Assembly: GCF_011075055.1 (NCBI RefSeq)
Contig: NC_058152.1
Span: forward strand, 7,502,001-7,566,000
Length of the DNA: 64,000 bases
Origin: Mangifera indica
Taxonomy: Eukaryota > Streptophyta > Magnoliopsida > Sapindales > Anacardiaceae
Direction: 5' to 3'
The stretch's first letter is position 1; each line of letters starts with the position of its first letter. A program made the position numbers and the translations under genes. The notes beneath the pieces were generated by a model. It saw only the letters and a list, made by a program, of their open reading frames with translations. It was not told the origin of the DNA and ran no database searches. Below are positions 1-12,661 of the stretch, one piece after another.

Positions 1-68
1 TTATCAAGGCAAAATACTTAAAAAATTATTTTGTTAAAGTCTCAACTTCAAGTGAATCAAATATAACT

Positions 69-299
69 TGCAATTATTGTGGAAATAAAGGTCATATCTC
101 ATAATCTTGCCCAATTCAAAAGAAACATCATATAGGCACTAAGAAAGTGTAGGTTCCTAAGGGAACAAAAACTAACCACCAAGGACCCAACATGATTTGG
201 GTACCTAAGACAAATTCATGAAACTCCCATTGTGTTTAGGAACCGAAAAATAAAAGGAAGAAAAGCAAATGGTTCCTTGATAGTGCTTGCTCAAGACAC
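69..299 (+). pseudogene. copia gag zinc knuckle and protease start (relic)
   Basis: In the frame beginning at 69 a CX2CX4HX4C retroviral-type knuckle is readable (CNYCGNKGH, with the last Cys at 108-110), which would bind element RNA in gag. It is broken by a TAA at 102; further in-frame stops follow at 150 and in the 200s. The same frame runs on into the protease motif W-F-L-D-S-A-C-S-R-H at 270-299. The usual active-site triplet is D-S-G; here it reads D-S-A (279-287). Gag N-terminal parts are outside the window. Confidence 0.75.
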
Positions 300-3200
300 A
301 TGACCAGAGATATTTCACTTTTCTCGACAATAAGCAAGAAAGATGGAGGACATGTCACCTTTGGAGACAATGCGAAGGGTAAAATTATTGACATTGGAGA
401 TATTGGTAACAACTCTCATATTATCATTGAAAATGTTCTTTTGGTAGATAGTCTTAAGCATAATCTCCTTAGCATTAGTCAACTATGTGATAAAGGATTT
501 AAAATCATTTTTGAGCCAAATAGTTATACCATAGAAAATATGAATGATGGAAAAACAAGTTGTGTAGGAAATAGAGATGGAAATGTTTACACTATAGATG
601 TAGAAAATGCATCTCATGAAAATCTATGTTTCTCCGCATTGCATGAAAATAGTTGGTTGTGGCATAGAAAATTAAGTTATGCTAGCATGGACTTGATTTC
701 AAAAATCTCCAAGAAGGAGCTTGTAAAAGGTCTTCCAAAAATAAATTTTATTAAAGATAAAATTTGTGATGCATGTCAATTTGGTAAACAAACAAAAAAT
801 TCTTTTAAAAGTAAAACTCATATTTCTACATCTAGACTTTTACAACTTCTTCATATTGATCTTTTTGGTCCTTCAAGAACCGCAAGCCTAAGTGGAAAAC
901 ATTATGCTTTTGTTATTGTTGATGATTTTTCAAGATTCACTTGGGTATTTTTTCTTGCATCAAAAGATGAAGCCCTCCATGCATTTTCAAAATTTGTCAA
1001 GAAAATACAAAAAGAAAAAGAAATGCATATTTCTTGCATTAGAAGTGATCATGGGGGAGAATTTGAAAATCATTTATTTGAAAACTTTTGTGATGAGCAT
1101 GGTATCGAACATTAATTTTCTTGTCCTAGAACTCCTCAACAAAATGGTGTTATTGAAAGAAAAAATAGGACAATTCAAGAAATGGCTAGAACCATCTTAA
1201 ATGAAAAAACTTTACCTCAATATTTTTGGGTGGAAGTCGTAAACACCTCATGCTATGTTCTAAATCGTGTTTTAATAAGACCATCCTTAGATAAAACTCC
1301 ATATGAACTTCGGAAAAGCAAAAAACCAAATATTGGTTATTTTAAAGTTTTTGGATGCAAATGTTTCATTTTGAACACAAAAGAAAACTTAGGAAAATTT
1401 GATTCAAAATCGGACATTGGCATTTTTCTTGGATATTCATCATCTAGCAAAGCATATAGAGTGTTTAACAAAAGGACACTAGTAGTTGAGGAATCTATGC
1501 ATGTCATTTTTTATGAATCTAATCCTTCAACTAGTGTGCAAGTTGATATTGATGATGATCAAGTTAAAAATGGTGACCAAACGGAAATTCATGATTCACC
1601 AAATGATGATAAGGATGAAGCAAAACAAGAGCTAAAACATGAAAAAGATAAAGATAAAGACCTTCCTAAGGCTTGGAGGTATGCAAATGCTCATCCTAAG
1701 GGCTTAATTATTAGTGAGGAAAATCAAGGTGTTAAAACTAGATCATCCTTTAATCTTTGTAATAATTTAGCATTTCTTTCACAATTTGAATCAAAAACAT
1801 TTCATGATGCATTAAATGATGAATTTTGGATTTTAGCCATGCAAGAGGAACTAAATCAATTTGAAAGAAATAATGTTTGGGAACTAGTCCCTCGTCCGGA
1901 TCATCAATCCGTTATTGGCACAAAATGGGTTTTTAGGAACAAAATGGATGATTGTTAGAAATAAAGCTAGATTAGTGGCTCAAGGCTACAACCAAGAGGA
2001 GGGAATAGATTTTGAAGAAACTTTTGCACCGGTAGCTAGACTAGAATCCATTAGGATGCTTTTGGCATTTGCATGTTCTAAAAATTTTATTTTATATCAA
2101 ATGGATGTCAAAAGTGCTTTCTTAAATGGATTTATCATGGAGGAAGTTTATGTTGAACAACCTCCCGGGTTTGAAAGTCATGATTTTCCAAACCATGTTT
2201 TTAAACTTCAAAAAGCTCTTTATGGTTTAAAACAAGCACCTCGAGCATGGTATGAACGTTTGAGTAAATTCTTGCTTGAAAAAGACTTTTGCATTGGAAA
2301 AGTAGTACTGCATTGTTTATTAAGAGAAAAGAAAATGATATACTTTTGGTTCAAATTTATGTTGATGATATCATCTTCGGATCTACTAATGTCTCTTTGT
2401 ATGAAGAATTTTCTAACCTCATGAGCAAAGAATTTGAAATGAGCATGATGGGAGAACTCAAGTATTTTCTTGGACTTAATATCAAGCAAAGCAAATAGGG
2501 TATCTTCATCAACCAATCTTTATACATCAAGGACTTATTAAAGAAGTTTGGCATGAAAGGACTAAAAGCTTTAAGCACACTAATGAGTTCAACTATCAAG
2601 CTCACCAAAGATGAGAGTGGGTCAAATGTTGATGTTAAAATGTATAGAGGTATGATTGGCTCTCTTTTATATTTAACCGCTAGTAGACCCGATATTATGT
2701 TTAGTGTGTGCTTGTGTGCTCGATTCCAATCATGTCCCAAGGAATCTCATTTAAAAGCCCTTAAAAGAATCTTCAAATATTTACATGGTACTAGATTTTT
2801 AGGGTTGTGGTATCCTAGAGAAACATCTTTTGACCTAGTGAGCTATTCGGATGCCGACTTTGTCGGAAGCCAAGTCGATAGAAAAAGTACTAGTGGTACT
2901 TGTCATTTTCTAGGTCATGCATTAGTTTCATGGTTTTCAAGGAAACAAAACTCCGTAGCTTTATCAACCGTGGAAGCGGAATATATTACCGCCAGTAGTT
3001 GTTGTGCTCAAGCCTTGTGGATGCAACAAACCCTTAGAGATTATAGAGTTAGCCTATCTAAAACTCCAATCTTGTGTGACAACACAAGTGCTATTAGCTT
3101 ATCCAAAAATCCCATTCAACACTCTCGAACCAAGCATATAGAAATTAGATATCATTTTATTCGAGACCATGTTCAAAAGGGTGATATTTGTCTTGACTTT

Positions 3201-3305
3201 GTATCCACCGAAAATCAACTTGCGGATATTTTTACAAAACCTCTTAGGGAAGAACGTTTTTGCAAAATTAGAGGTGAGCTTGGGATCATGGAATCACCAC
3301 ATTAG
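270..3305 (+). pseudogene. copia pol polyprotein relic (protease, integrase, RT, RNase H)
   Basis: Order along the DNA: protease end (270-330); GAG-pre-integrase with HHCC-like region (about 640-800), where the second His is Tyr (HRKLSYA) but the CDAC pair remains; integrase core with D (LHIDLFGP), D (IRSDHGGEF) and E (GVIERKN); RT with [17 protein letters not shown] and YVDD (2358-2369); RNase H with YSDADF, EAEY and CDNTSA. Lesions: TAA at 1113-1115 between the second integrase Asp and Glu with the same frame continuing; a frameshift near 1945-1965; a frameshift near 2290; and TAG at 2496-2498. The last part, 2553-3305, is open and ends at a natural-looking stop. Four lesions over 3 kb indicate a dead but not ancient copy. 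Confidence 0.9.
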
Positions 3306-4977
3306 CATTTGCACTTAAACATCATTGTGGTTGTGGTGTTTTGGATTAATTGAGAATGTCAATATATGCTTTATGCATCATTTCATATTTAACCATCATT
3401 GATAGTTTTCTTGTACCAATTATTCTTGCATTGATTTTTAATGTGTTTCATTTAATTTTTCCTCATATTTAGCATCCAATTTCATTGTACTTTATGTTAT
3501 TGAGTCAAAATTACATAGTTGGATCATTTTGGCTTGTTTATACTCAATATGGGACAACAAAGTGCATAAAATATACACTAGAATTTTGCAGAATTCGGCT
3601 GACGAATTGGAAAATTCGGTCAACCTAATTTGTCAAAATTCGGTCGACCGTTTGCTACAGTATTCTGCAATGTATAAAGGCAAATGTTTCTCCACTTTTT
3701 ACATCATGTTTCTTTAACTTTTTTTATCAGATTGGTTCCTAACATATTTTCTACACTTTCTAACCAAAATTCTCTTTCAAAAACATCATAGTTCACCTAA
3801 ATTTTCAACAAAATCTCTAAAGACTTTAGACCCTAAAAATTTGAATTTTGCTCCAATTCATCCAAAATTCCGTTTTTGTTTTAAATACCTTTTTTGGTCA
3901 TCCTTTTTGGATTTCAACTATACCATTGGATTTCTCTCACCATTTTTAACTTGGGTGTGTATTCAAATTTCAAATGTGTGAATGTTCATGTAGATTTACA
4001 TTTTTGCCCTTGTACATACATTCGAAGCCATGGTGCATTTCATCACATTTTATTGCACTCAATATGGCATTTATACTTTTTCTCTATTTTCCATTTGAAA
4101 ACTTTCTCTTGTGCTTCATTTTATTTAAGTTGATAATTATGTGATTAGTTTGTGCATAGTTAAGCATTTGTTCATTTATGTGATATTTGTGCATTTTACA
4201 TGAACTTACACTTTATATTGTCTAAGCATTAGTACTCTTACTTGGATTATTATGATTGTTTGGATTTTTTTTATTGGTTTAGCCTTGATAATCATATCTT
4301 CTATTTATGTGTTAAGATATTTTAGTCTTCCTTTACCTTATTGGATATATACCTTGCATTTTTCTTTTTTATAATGACAAAAGAGGAGAAATTATACATG
4401 TTATATTCTATATTTGATTACTGATACATTTGATTATGATTATGGATGTGAAATTTAATGTCTATGGATTTTCCACATGCTTTAATGTTTTATCTTGTTT
4501 GAATTGTTAATGCTCTTATTTTGATGCTCATACTTATTTAGACATTCTATTCATGCACTAAGTCTTAATGTTTATTATTGGCCATTTTGGTAATCATTTT
4601 TATACATTGTTCATAAATTATGGTCTTTTTTTGTCTCCTTGATTATATCATTTTATCCATTGACTTATTCTTTTTGATAATGACAAAGGGGAAGAAATGT
4701 TTGATTGATGATTGCTACTTTCATTTCATTGATGTTGTGGATATTTTGATGAAGATATATATTATGGATATTGTGGATATTTTGATGAGGATATATGTGA
4801 TTGATGAGATTAATATTGAATATATTATTATTTGCATATATTCAGGGGGAGGAAACTTGATTTTTTAAGGCGAACTCTTGCAAAATTTTTTAAAAATCAA
4901 GTGTTTCTTAACTTCAAGGAAATACATTCATTGATATATTTTAAAAATTCTTTGAAGTGCATATGTGTTTGTCATCA
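3306..4977 (+). other. 3' non-coding region of SIRE-like element
   Basis: No coding capacity is visible; short ORFs here look random. Elements of this lineage often carry an envelope-like ORF or a long spacer between pol and the 3' LTR, and none is recognisable here. Around 3595-3655 there are three copies of an AATTCGG motif, one continuing as AATTCGGTCGACCG, which recurs in the LTR. Confidence 0.6.
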
Positions 4978-4993
4978 TCAAAAAGGGAGAGAT
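4978..4993 (+). other. polypurine tract
   Basis: The purine-rich run AAAAAGGGAGAGAT sits immediately before the LTR start TGTTGAC, the expected place for plus-strand DNA priming. Confidence 0.8.
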
Positions 4994-6399
4994 TGTTGAC
5001 TTAAGGAGTCATTATGCTCTTATTTTGATGATAATAAATTAATATGTCTCTTAGCATATTAACTAATGATTTTATTTGAGTGTGAGTTTAGATTGCAAAA
5101 ATTGATTTAATGCACTTAAAGGAGTTTCAAGATGGAAATGAAAGAGAAGAGTCAATTGAAGAATTATTGAAGATTTGAAGAAAAACTCAAGTTTAGGTAG
5201 ACATGTTTGTAATTTGGAGCATTCGCTTTGATTAGAATATCTATTTGCATGGGATAACTCACTTAAAAACTCATTTTTATATCTTTCATATTTTGGGTTA
5301 AATTGTCGTTTTTCAAACTTATTGGGTTAAGCCAAGTTTTTCACTAAAGTTTATTAATTCATTTAAAATAATGAAGTTTTGTGAACTATATTTTCATATC
5401 GTAAAGTTGGTTTTGAAAGAATTTTCAAAAATGGGTTAAATTGTCACTTTTCAAAGTTTTAGGGGTCAAATTGATTTTTGAAAATTCAGGGGGTAAAATG
5501 TAATAAAATTTGGTCGACCTAATTTGACCGACCGAATCAGCTTCCGAATTGTCCAGAAGCCATGTATTTTGGCTTCCAGAAATTCGGTCGACCGAATTTT
5601 GGTTTAAAATTTTCCAACGGCTAGTGTCACATAAGCTCCACGGAAGTGCCACATCACATCCGATCGACCAAATTGTGCATTTTCTGGAAAACTAAAACAG
5701 CTATCTTTGTGCACAACGGTAACTTTCCTTATTTTCCCCTATATAAACCCAATCAATTTCGTTCGAAAACAACTTTTGCCACCAAGAACTTTTACATATT
5801 TGAGAGCAATTAGTTTTGAGCTATTTATTTGCAAATTCTTTTCTCTAATCAAAACCTTTGCTCATGCACTTTGTAATTCCATTTGCATTGGGTTGTACTA
5901 AGCTTTAACTTTCATATACACTCTTTGAGAGAGATCATATTTCAATTTCGTACTAAAATTCGTACCATAAAAGAGTGAGTTTCACTCTTGGAGAAATTCA
6001 CAAATTTCTAGTGAGAGAAATTGAGCTTTAACATTTGTAAAGATTAATAGCACCTTGGAAGCTATTTTGGTTGTGAAAAAAAGCTTGGTTGAGGTTTTAG
6101 CCAACCAAGGATTAGTGGAATACTCCAAGGGAGAAAGCTTGGAGGAGTGGACATAGGTCGGGTTGAGTTAAACCACTATACATCGCGTGTTTGATTTTTT
6201 CTTCCCTTAAACTTATACTTTATGTTATGTTATTTTGATTGTATTGATTATTTGAAATATTTTAGTTATTTTCATAAATTAGATTAGAAATAGGCAACAT
6301 TATTTGATTTGAATAAATTGTTTTATTTCTCAAATTTGGTAAAGATAGTTTTAAAATTGCCTAATTCACCCCCTCCCTTAGGCCATTCGATCTTTCACA
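4994..6399 (+). repeat. SIRE-like LTR
   Basis: Starts TGTTGAC directly after the polypurine tract and ends near TTTCACA after the C-rich stretch (6363-6377) typical of this family. It contains several pairs of the palindrome-like motif TTCGGTCGACCGAA (5510-5600, 5660). Its partner LTR is upstream of the window. The exact 3' end (6397 or 6399) is uncertain because no target duplication can be checked. Confidence 0.8.
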
Positions 6400-8079
6400 A
6401 CTTATATCAAAGTAATTAAATCAGAGAAGGGCTAGTTCATAGGATATCCTAGAGATAGTTTAGGGTATTACGTTTACTTTTCAATTGATAAAATAATAAC
6501 GGTTAGTAAGAATGCACATTTTCTCGAGAAAGAGTTCTTAGAAAAATGTGGTATGGAAAGAAATATTAAGGTCGAGGAAGATTCTAAAGAGCCTTAAATC
6601 GACATCCCTAAAGTAGGACCATCCATTTAGCAAACCTCAATATCAAATACTACAATTTTAGCGCAAAAATCTTCTAATGTATCTAGACTTCCAAAAAGAT
6701 ACGGATTTTTTCATAAGCAGGATTTTTAACCTTACTTAGTAAGAGAAATAGATCATGGTGATGATCCTACAAACTATGAGAAAGTTATACTAGATATAAA
6801 TTCAGATAGATGGCTAGAAGTAATGACTTTTGAAATAAAATCCATACATGCTAATCAAGTATGGACATTTATCAGTTCACCAGAAGGAATTGTTCCTATT
6901 GGCTATAAGTAAGTCTTCAAGAGAAAGACTTACAAGAATGGAGAGGTGAAGACCTATAAAGCATGACTAGTAGCAAAATGTTATACTTAGAAACAAGGGT
7001 TGGATTATAAAGAAATCTTTTTTCTCAAAACTATGATTAAATCCATCCGAATAATGCTAGCTATCGCAACATGTCGTAACTATAAAATCTAGCAGATGGA
7101 TGTCAATATCTTGTTCTTCAATAGATTTATTAAGGAAAATCCATTTATTGATTCAAGCAAGCTTCCAGAAGTTGGAACATCTAATTTGATGAAACAATCA
7201 AATCATTTGATTTATAAAAAGAATTTAATGAACCATGTGTTTAAAAATATATTAAAGATCATACCATTACATTCTTTATATTGTATGTAGATGACATATT
7301 CCTGATGTGCAATGACATTATCATGATGAATAAGGTTAAAATATGGTTATCCAAAACTTACTCGATGAAAGACTTAAGAGATGTGACCTATGTCTTTGGA
7401 ATTCGTGTCTACAGAGATAGAACAAAAATGATAATTAGATTACCTTAAAAATTGTACATAGTTGAAACGATTCAATATAGAAAACTCAAGACAAAGACTT
7501 TTGCCTTTCACTCATGGTTATCATCTTGCTAAAGACATAAACCTAAGACTAATGAAAAGTGACAGCAGATATGTAATGTGCCTTATGCTTCGATAGTTAG
7601 TGGGCACATGTATGCAATGTTATATATAAGACCTGATATAACATTTGTTGTAGGTGTTACGAGTAGATATAAGGCCAATCTAGGGGAAAAACATTGATCA
7701 ATTATGAAATCAATCCTTAAGTACTTAAAAAGGACTACGGATCTTGTTTCAAGTCATAAGTGTTCAGAGTTACACATTTAAAAGTACTCGAACTCTGATT
7801 TCTAGTTAAATATTAATAATAGAAATTCTATATCAAAGTTCATTTTTATTTGTAATAGAGGTGCGATTAATTGGAAGAGTTTTAAACAATCAACCACAGT
7901 TGACTCCACTACAAAAACTGAGTATATTATCGCTTCAAAAGCAGTAAAAGAGATTATATGGATGCATAAGTTTGTATTTGAACTTGCTGTGGTTCCAAAC
8001 ATGGCTTATCTAATAAACATGTTTTGTGACAATATTGGTGCTATTGCACAAGCAAAGAAACCAAAGGCACATCAGAATT
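6400..8079 (+). pseudogene. copia family A pol fragment (integrase end, RT, RNase H)
   Basis: Begins in the post-integrase region (FIGYPRDSLGYY at about 6437-6475), passes RT (QMDVN at 7095; LYVDD at about 7283) and RNase H (DSTTKTEYI near 7900; CDNIGAIAQAK at about 8030) and stops abruptly. Many in-frame stops and indels. The minus-strand element at 28777-37082 is the same family, with closely matching segments (for example 6425-6540 against 31590-31690 reversed). No LTR is attached. The left side abuts the SIRE-like LTR and the right side family B. Confidence 0.85.
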
Positions 8080-10551
8080 AAGAGATTGTTATTATGTTCC
8101 TTTTGTTTTTAAAAAGTTAATTTCTATGTCTGTTTTGGACAAAGTGAGATATTTATTTTCGATTGTTGGTGGTGTTATAAATATCAGCTTAAATAATATT
8201 CTCTATGGAATTACTAATTGCATAATGGTTTATATATTCTAAAATTAGGTAATGAAAATTTTAATGTATAAAATAAGAAACGATTAAAATCAAATGATCT
8301 AAATATCATGTATCTATAGCATTGTAGGCTAGGCCGCATAAGACCAAAATGTATATCAAGACTTTTTGAACAAGGAATTTTGCAATAATTTGACTTCCAA
8401 TCATATGATTAGTGTGAATTATGTTTATTTGGTTAGATGGCTAAAACAACCTTTACAGGACACAACAAAAGGGTGATTGAATTGTTAAGGATCATACACA
8501 ACGATATGTGTGGGCCTATGATAGTGTATAATAGATATGAGAAAGCCTGCTTTGTCACATTTACTAATGACTGCAGTAGATATGATTATGTGCTTTTGAT
8601 AAAAAAACAAATCTGAATGCTTTGATAAATTCAAAAATTTCAAGAACAAAGTAAAAAGGGAACTTAGGAAGCAAATTAAAGTCCTTTAAAATGATCAAGG
8701 AGGTGAATACCTGAACACTGAATTTAGAGAATACCTGAAGAAAAATAGGATAGTATCTCAACTTACTCCTCCTAGTACATCGTAACACAATAGTGCATAT
8801 AAATAGTCAGGTCAATGATGAATTTTATTGACCTACCCATGTCTTTATAGGGCATGCCTTAGAAAACTTCATATAATGAACCTTATCCCATCTAGATATG
8901 TGGATAAAACTTCATACAAGTTTTGTTAAGAAATTGACTTTGAACAAGTTGAACATTAAAAGATACTACTGTTACCACTTGAAAGAGTAGAAAGTTGTTG
9001 CTCAAATTGTTGTGTTCCTTAAGAAGGAATTTATCTCAAAGGAACCAATGGGAGAAGGGTGAAACTTGATGAAGTTCTTGTACCATAAGATACCACAGAT
9101 ATTAGATAGGACAATATGCCATCACAGATGGTTGATCATGATGAGGAAGTTCCTTCACCTCAAATGGAACAACCTCAATGCATACAAGAGTTATGTAGGT
9201 CTACACAAGTACATCATGAGCTAGAGAGATTTGATTTTCTCCTAACTTAGCACGATGATGTACTAGTTGTATATAATAACAAACCTAAGACTTACGATAA
9301 AGCTATTTCAAGTCTAGATTCTGACAAATAGTTGGATATCATGAAATCCAAAATAGACTTCATATATGTTCTTATTAGATAGGCATATAAAGTATGTAAG
9401 TTGGAAAAGTCTATTTATGGACTTAAACAGACTTTGAGAAGCTAGAATATTTATTTTAATGAAGTTATTCATAAGTTTCGATTCATCAAAAATGAAGATG
9501 AACCGTGTGAGTATAAGTCAGTGGGAGTGTGATTGCATTTCCAATAATGTATGTCAATGACATCTTAATTATTAGAAATAACATACTAAAGTTGCAATCA
9601 GTAAAGGCTTGGTTATTCAAGTTTTTCTCCATAAAAAATTTAGGACAAACAGTCTACATTCTTGGGATTAAAATTTACTAAGATAAAATATAGACTACTC
9701 AGCCTAAATCAAAATACATACACAGAAAAGGTATTAACTAGATTCTATATGAAAGATTCCAAAAAAGGATTTCTATCTATATCCCATGGTATATATCTTT
9801 CGAAAGATATGTGTCTAAGTAAACACTCTGAGAGAGATAAGATGAGTAAGATCTCATATGCCTCAACTATAGGATTAATTATGTATGTCATGCTATGTGC
9901 TAAGGTTGATGTCTCATATGTCTTAAGTGTGTGCAACATATATCAATTTGATTGAAGTGAAAAACACCGGATGACCGTAAAAAACATCTTGAAGTACTTG
10001 AGAAGAACTAAGGATGTGTTCTTGGTTTATAAAGGAGAATCTAAACTCACTGTTAGAGGCTATAATAAAGCCAATTTTTAAACTAATCGAGATAATTATA
10101 AATCCAAATTAGGGTTTGTATTTTGTTTGAATGATGGTGCAATTTGTTGGAAAAGCTCTAAGCAAAGTACAATTACTAATTCTACGACAAAATTCCAGTA
10201 TATTACCTTTTCAAAAATAACAAAAGAAACTATATGAATCAAAAGGTTTGTGATTGAACTTGGAGTGGTTCTAAGTATTGTCGAGCTGATTGAGCTTCAT
10301 TGTGACAAGTATAAAGTGATTGCTTAGGCAAATGCGTTGCGGTCTCATTAGAGGTCCAAGCATATACTCAAACGATATCATTTAATCCTAGAGATTGTTT
10401 AACAAAGTAACATACAAATAGCATGGATTGATACAAATGACAATTTTGTTGACTCTTTGACAAAACCTTTGTCACAACAAAAGCATGATAGACATGTAGT
10501 AGAATATGACATTAGATATATGGTTGATTGATTATAGTACAAATAGGAGAT
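8080..10551 (+). pseudogene. copia family B pol fragment
   Basis: Starts in the GAG-pre-integrase region (CYYVP at about 8087), continues through integrase (HNDMCGPM near 8500), RT and RNase H to the 3' end just before the LTR. Many stops. RT has lost roughly 100 residues at about 9365, where sequence jumps from the region before RT to a piece matching VLTGQANKVC in the B copy at 55190. The catalytic YVDD reads Y-V-N-D (about 9550-9561). The last bases (GTACAAATAGGAGAT) are the polypurine tract. Confidence 0.85.
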
Positions 10552-10950
10552 TCTTAAGGTAGGTGCCCTAGAGCAAATTGTATTTGATATTTGAGTATGT
10601 AATTTTATATTACTTATTAATAAAAGGATTTATAGTTATTCTATTCATATGTGTTTAATTATATGATCGTATGAATAACATGCGCTTAAAATAGTAGAAT
10701 TATAATGAAAAGATTAGACAAATAATCGTAAAAACTTTAGAAAAGTTTGTAATCCCGACATTATAATGAAGAAAGGCACATGTGATGATAATGAGATTAT
10801 CACAGTGTTGAGTAACTGTACCAAAAGTGGTAACAATTCTTATATGTCAAAATTGTTGTAGATAGTTTGATGCAAAATATGAGTGCATGTTATAGATGTG
10901 TTCACCAGACTGACCTAACCAAAGGATATCCATATGGATGGTTGCTTTAG

Positions 10951-11943
10951 TGATGTATTTTCAGCTACCTCTCCAACCCTAGCTTCCAAGTCTCTATCAA
11001 ATCTCCATTTGGCTCAAGCCACCATTGAGAATGAAGAATTAGCTCCATGCAAGCCCAAAGATTCATTGCTTTTTCCACCTTGGCCTAACTTTACTTTTGG
11101 GAGTAATCTCATTACTTGCATCTAAGGCCTTAATGAAATGGAAACTTAAATGAGTCCAAGAAGCCAACGACAAGCCCACTTGAAGCCCAAGTAGATGAGG
11201 CAGCCCTTTATCACTTAAATGGAGCCCAAGATGCCATGAAGTCTATTTAGTTGGATTGCAACTAAAAAGGAAGCAAGTAACTTTAGTTGCTGGACATAGT
11301 TCCACCTTTTAGGGAAACGTTGTTCCTTTTTATTGTTTTCTTCAATTAATATGGTATGACCTTAGTATTGAATGAATGGTTAAGCTTAAATGAAGGGAAA
11401 AGCTTCCATGTCAAATTAATGCCTAATTTTTGCCACCACTTGCTCTTGTATATGAAAGTGGATTTTCACTTGTAAAGGCTAGACTTCTTTAATAATGAAA
11501 TATTCAAGTAAAGCTTTGTAGTTTTTCTTTAGTTGTTTTTTCCTTTATCCAATTCATCTTAGAGGAAAAATTGGTGGTGGAAGACCCCAAGGTTGGTGGA
11601 AATTTCCTTTATGCCTTGGTTAACTTTCTTGTTACCCTTGAAATCCAAAGTGTGAATGTGTGTTGTATGCCCGAATACTGTTCACAGTGTGTGATTTTGC
11701 CATTTTCAGATTTTGTCATCAAACTTTGAAACAAGTTTTGAATGCTTTGTTGGTTGAGTTGTGATTGCTATAATATACCGTTAGAAAGCTCTTTGAATAC
11801 CTTTTCCAATGATCTATACTTTGTATGTTTTGGAGGTCATTTGATTGGTTAAATTGGAAGACAAAGTGCTATTGTGCCATATGAACATTAATTTCCAAAT
11901 TTGAGTTTGTGAATTGTTGCATTGCCTTGATGGATATGCACCA
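10951..11943 (+). repeat. gypsy 5' LTR
   Basis: TGATGTATTT at the start and GCACCA at the end, immediately followed by the primer site. A frame homologous to the end of pol stays open from the LTR start to a stop at 11123-11125. The motif TACTGTTCAC lies at 11676-11685 and recurs in the leader. Confidence 0.92.
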
Positions 11944-11945
11944 TT

Positions 11946-11956
11946 TGGTATCAGAG
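11946..11956 (+). other. primer binding site (initiator tRNA-Met)
   Basis: TGGTATCAGAG lies two bases after the LTR end and is complementary to the 3' end of plant initiator tRNA-Met, the usual primer for minus-strand synthesis. Confidence 0.9.
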
Positions 11957-12167
11957 TTTAGATTGTTTGTGTGATTTGTTGAGTGATTTCTATCTCCCGG
12001 AGCTACTGTTCACCTCCAGAAATTTACTGTTCACTACAAAATTACTGTTCACAGAACCTTATTTTGCCTTAAACACAAACCTTCCTTAACCTAAACACTT
12101 ATCAATACTCACCTCAACCCTTTAACACTTATAACCATTAACCTTTACCTACTAGCCACTATCACAA

Positions 12168-12655
12168 ATGTCCCATAAAAGAACTTCATCCTCATCCTCA
12201 TCCTTCTCACCTCCTCATCCTTGGGAATTTGCCCTCATGGCATTAAAAGAAGAGGTCAAAGGAGAACTTAAGGCCATTAAGGACCAAATGAATCAAATGA
12301 TTCAATGATGAGAGACTTGACCCTCACTCAAAGTCGGGCACTCTTATCACAGCCCCAAACTTCAACACAAAGCCAAATACCCCCTCCTCCACCTCACCCA
12401 ACCCAACTACATCAACCAAGAAGACATATTAGACCTTCCCCTCCTTCTTCTAGGCATCATAGGGAGGAATTGATGCTTCATGATTATTCAAATGAGGAAG
12501 AATAAAAGAGGCCACCTAGGAGAGAAAAGGATGATGATAAGGGTTTAAGGATTGAAATTTTGGAATTCAAAAGAAGCATGAGTCTAATGATTTTGTTGAT
12601 TGGTTACATGCTATTGAGAGAGTTTTTGAATATAAAGCCTATCAAAGGGAAAAAA
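12168..12655 (+). pseudogene. gypsy gag N-terminal remnant
   Basis: An ATG at 12168 opens a Ser- and Lys-rich N-terminus (MSHKRTSSSSSS) that stops at 12306-12308. Downstream, other frames carry a Pro/Gln/His-rich linker (to 12504) and then a gag core piece readable in frame 1 as [17 protein letters not shown] (about 12577-12627). This ends within 30 bp of sequence belonging to the protease-RT linker. The remaining gag, knuckle and protease are absent. Function when intact: particle formation. Confidence 0.75.
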
Positions 12656-12661
12656 GCTAAA

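Larger units (their letters stand above)
1..6399 (+). mobile_element. SIRE/Maximus-like Ty1-copia element, 3' part
   Basis: The parts run in copia order: gag zinc knuckle, aspartic protease, integrase, reverse transcriptase, RNase H, a 1.7-kb non-coding tail, a polypurine tract, then an LTR starting TGTTGACTTAAGG. That start, the long 3' non-coding region and the C-rich LTR end (ATTCACCCCCTCCC) fit the SIRE/Maximus lineage; the lineage is from memory. The 5' LTR and most of gag lie upstream of the window. Stops and frameshifts make it non-autonomous. It directly abuts an unrelated copia fragment at about 6400. Confidence 0.85.

Noticed and set aside
10934..11125. 63-codon open frame starting MDGCFSDVF
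   Set aside because: The ATG belongs to the copia LTR and the rest is the gypsy LTR copy of the pol tail; it is not a separate gene.
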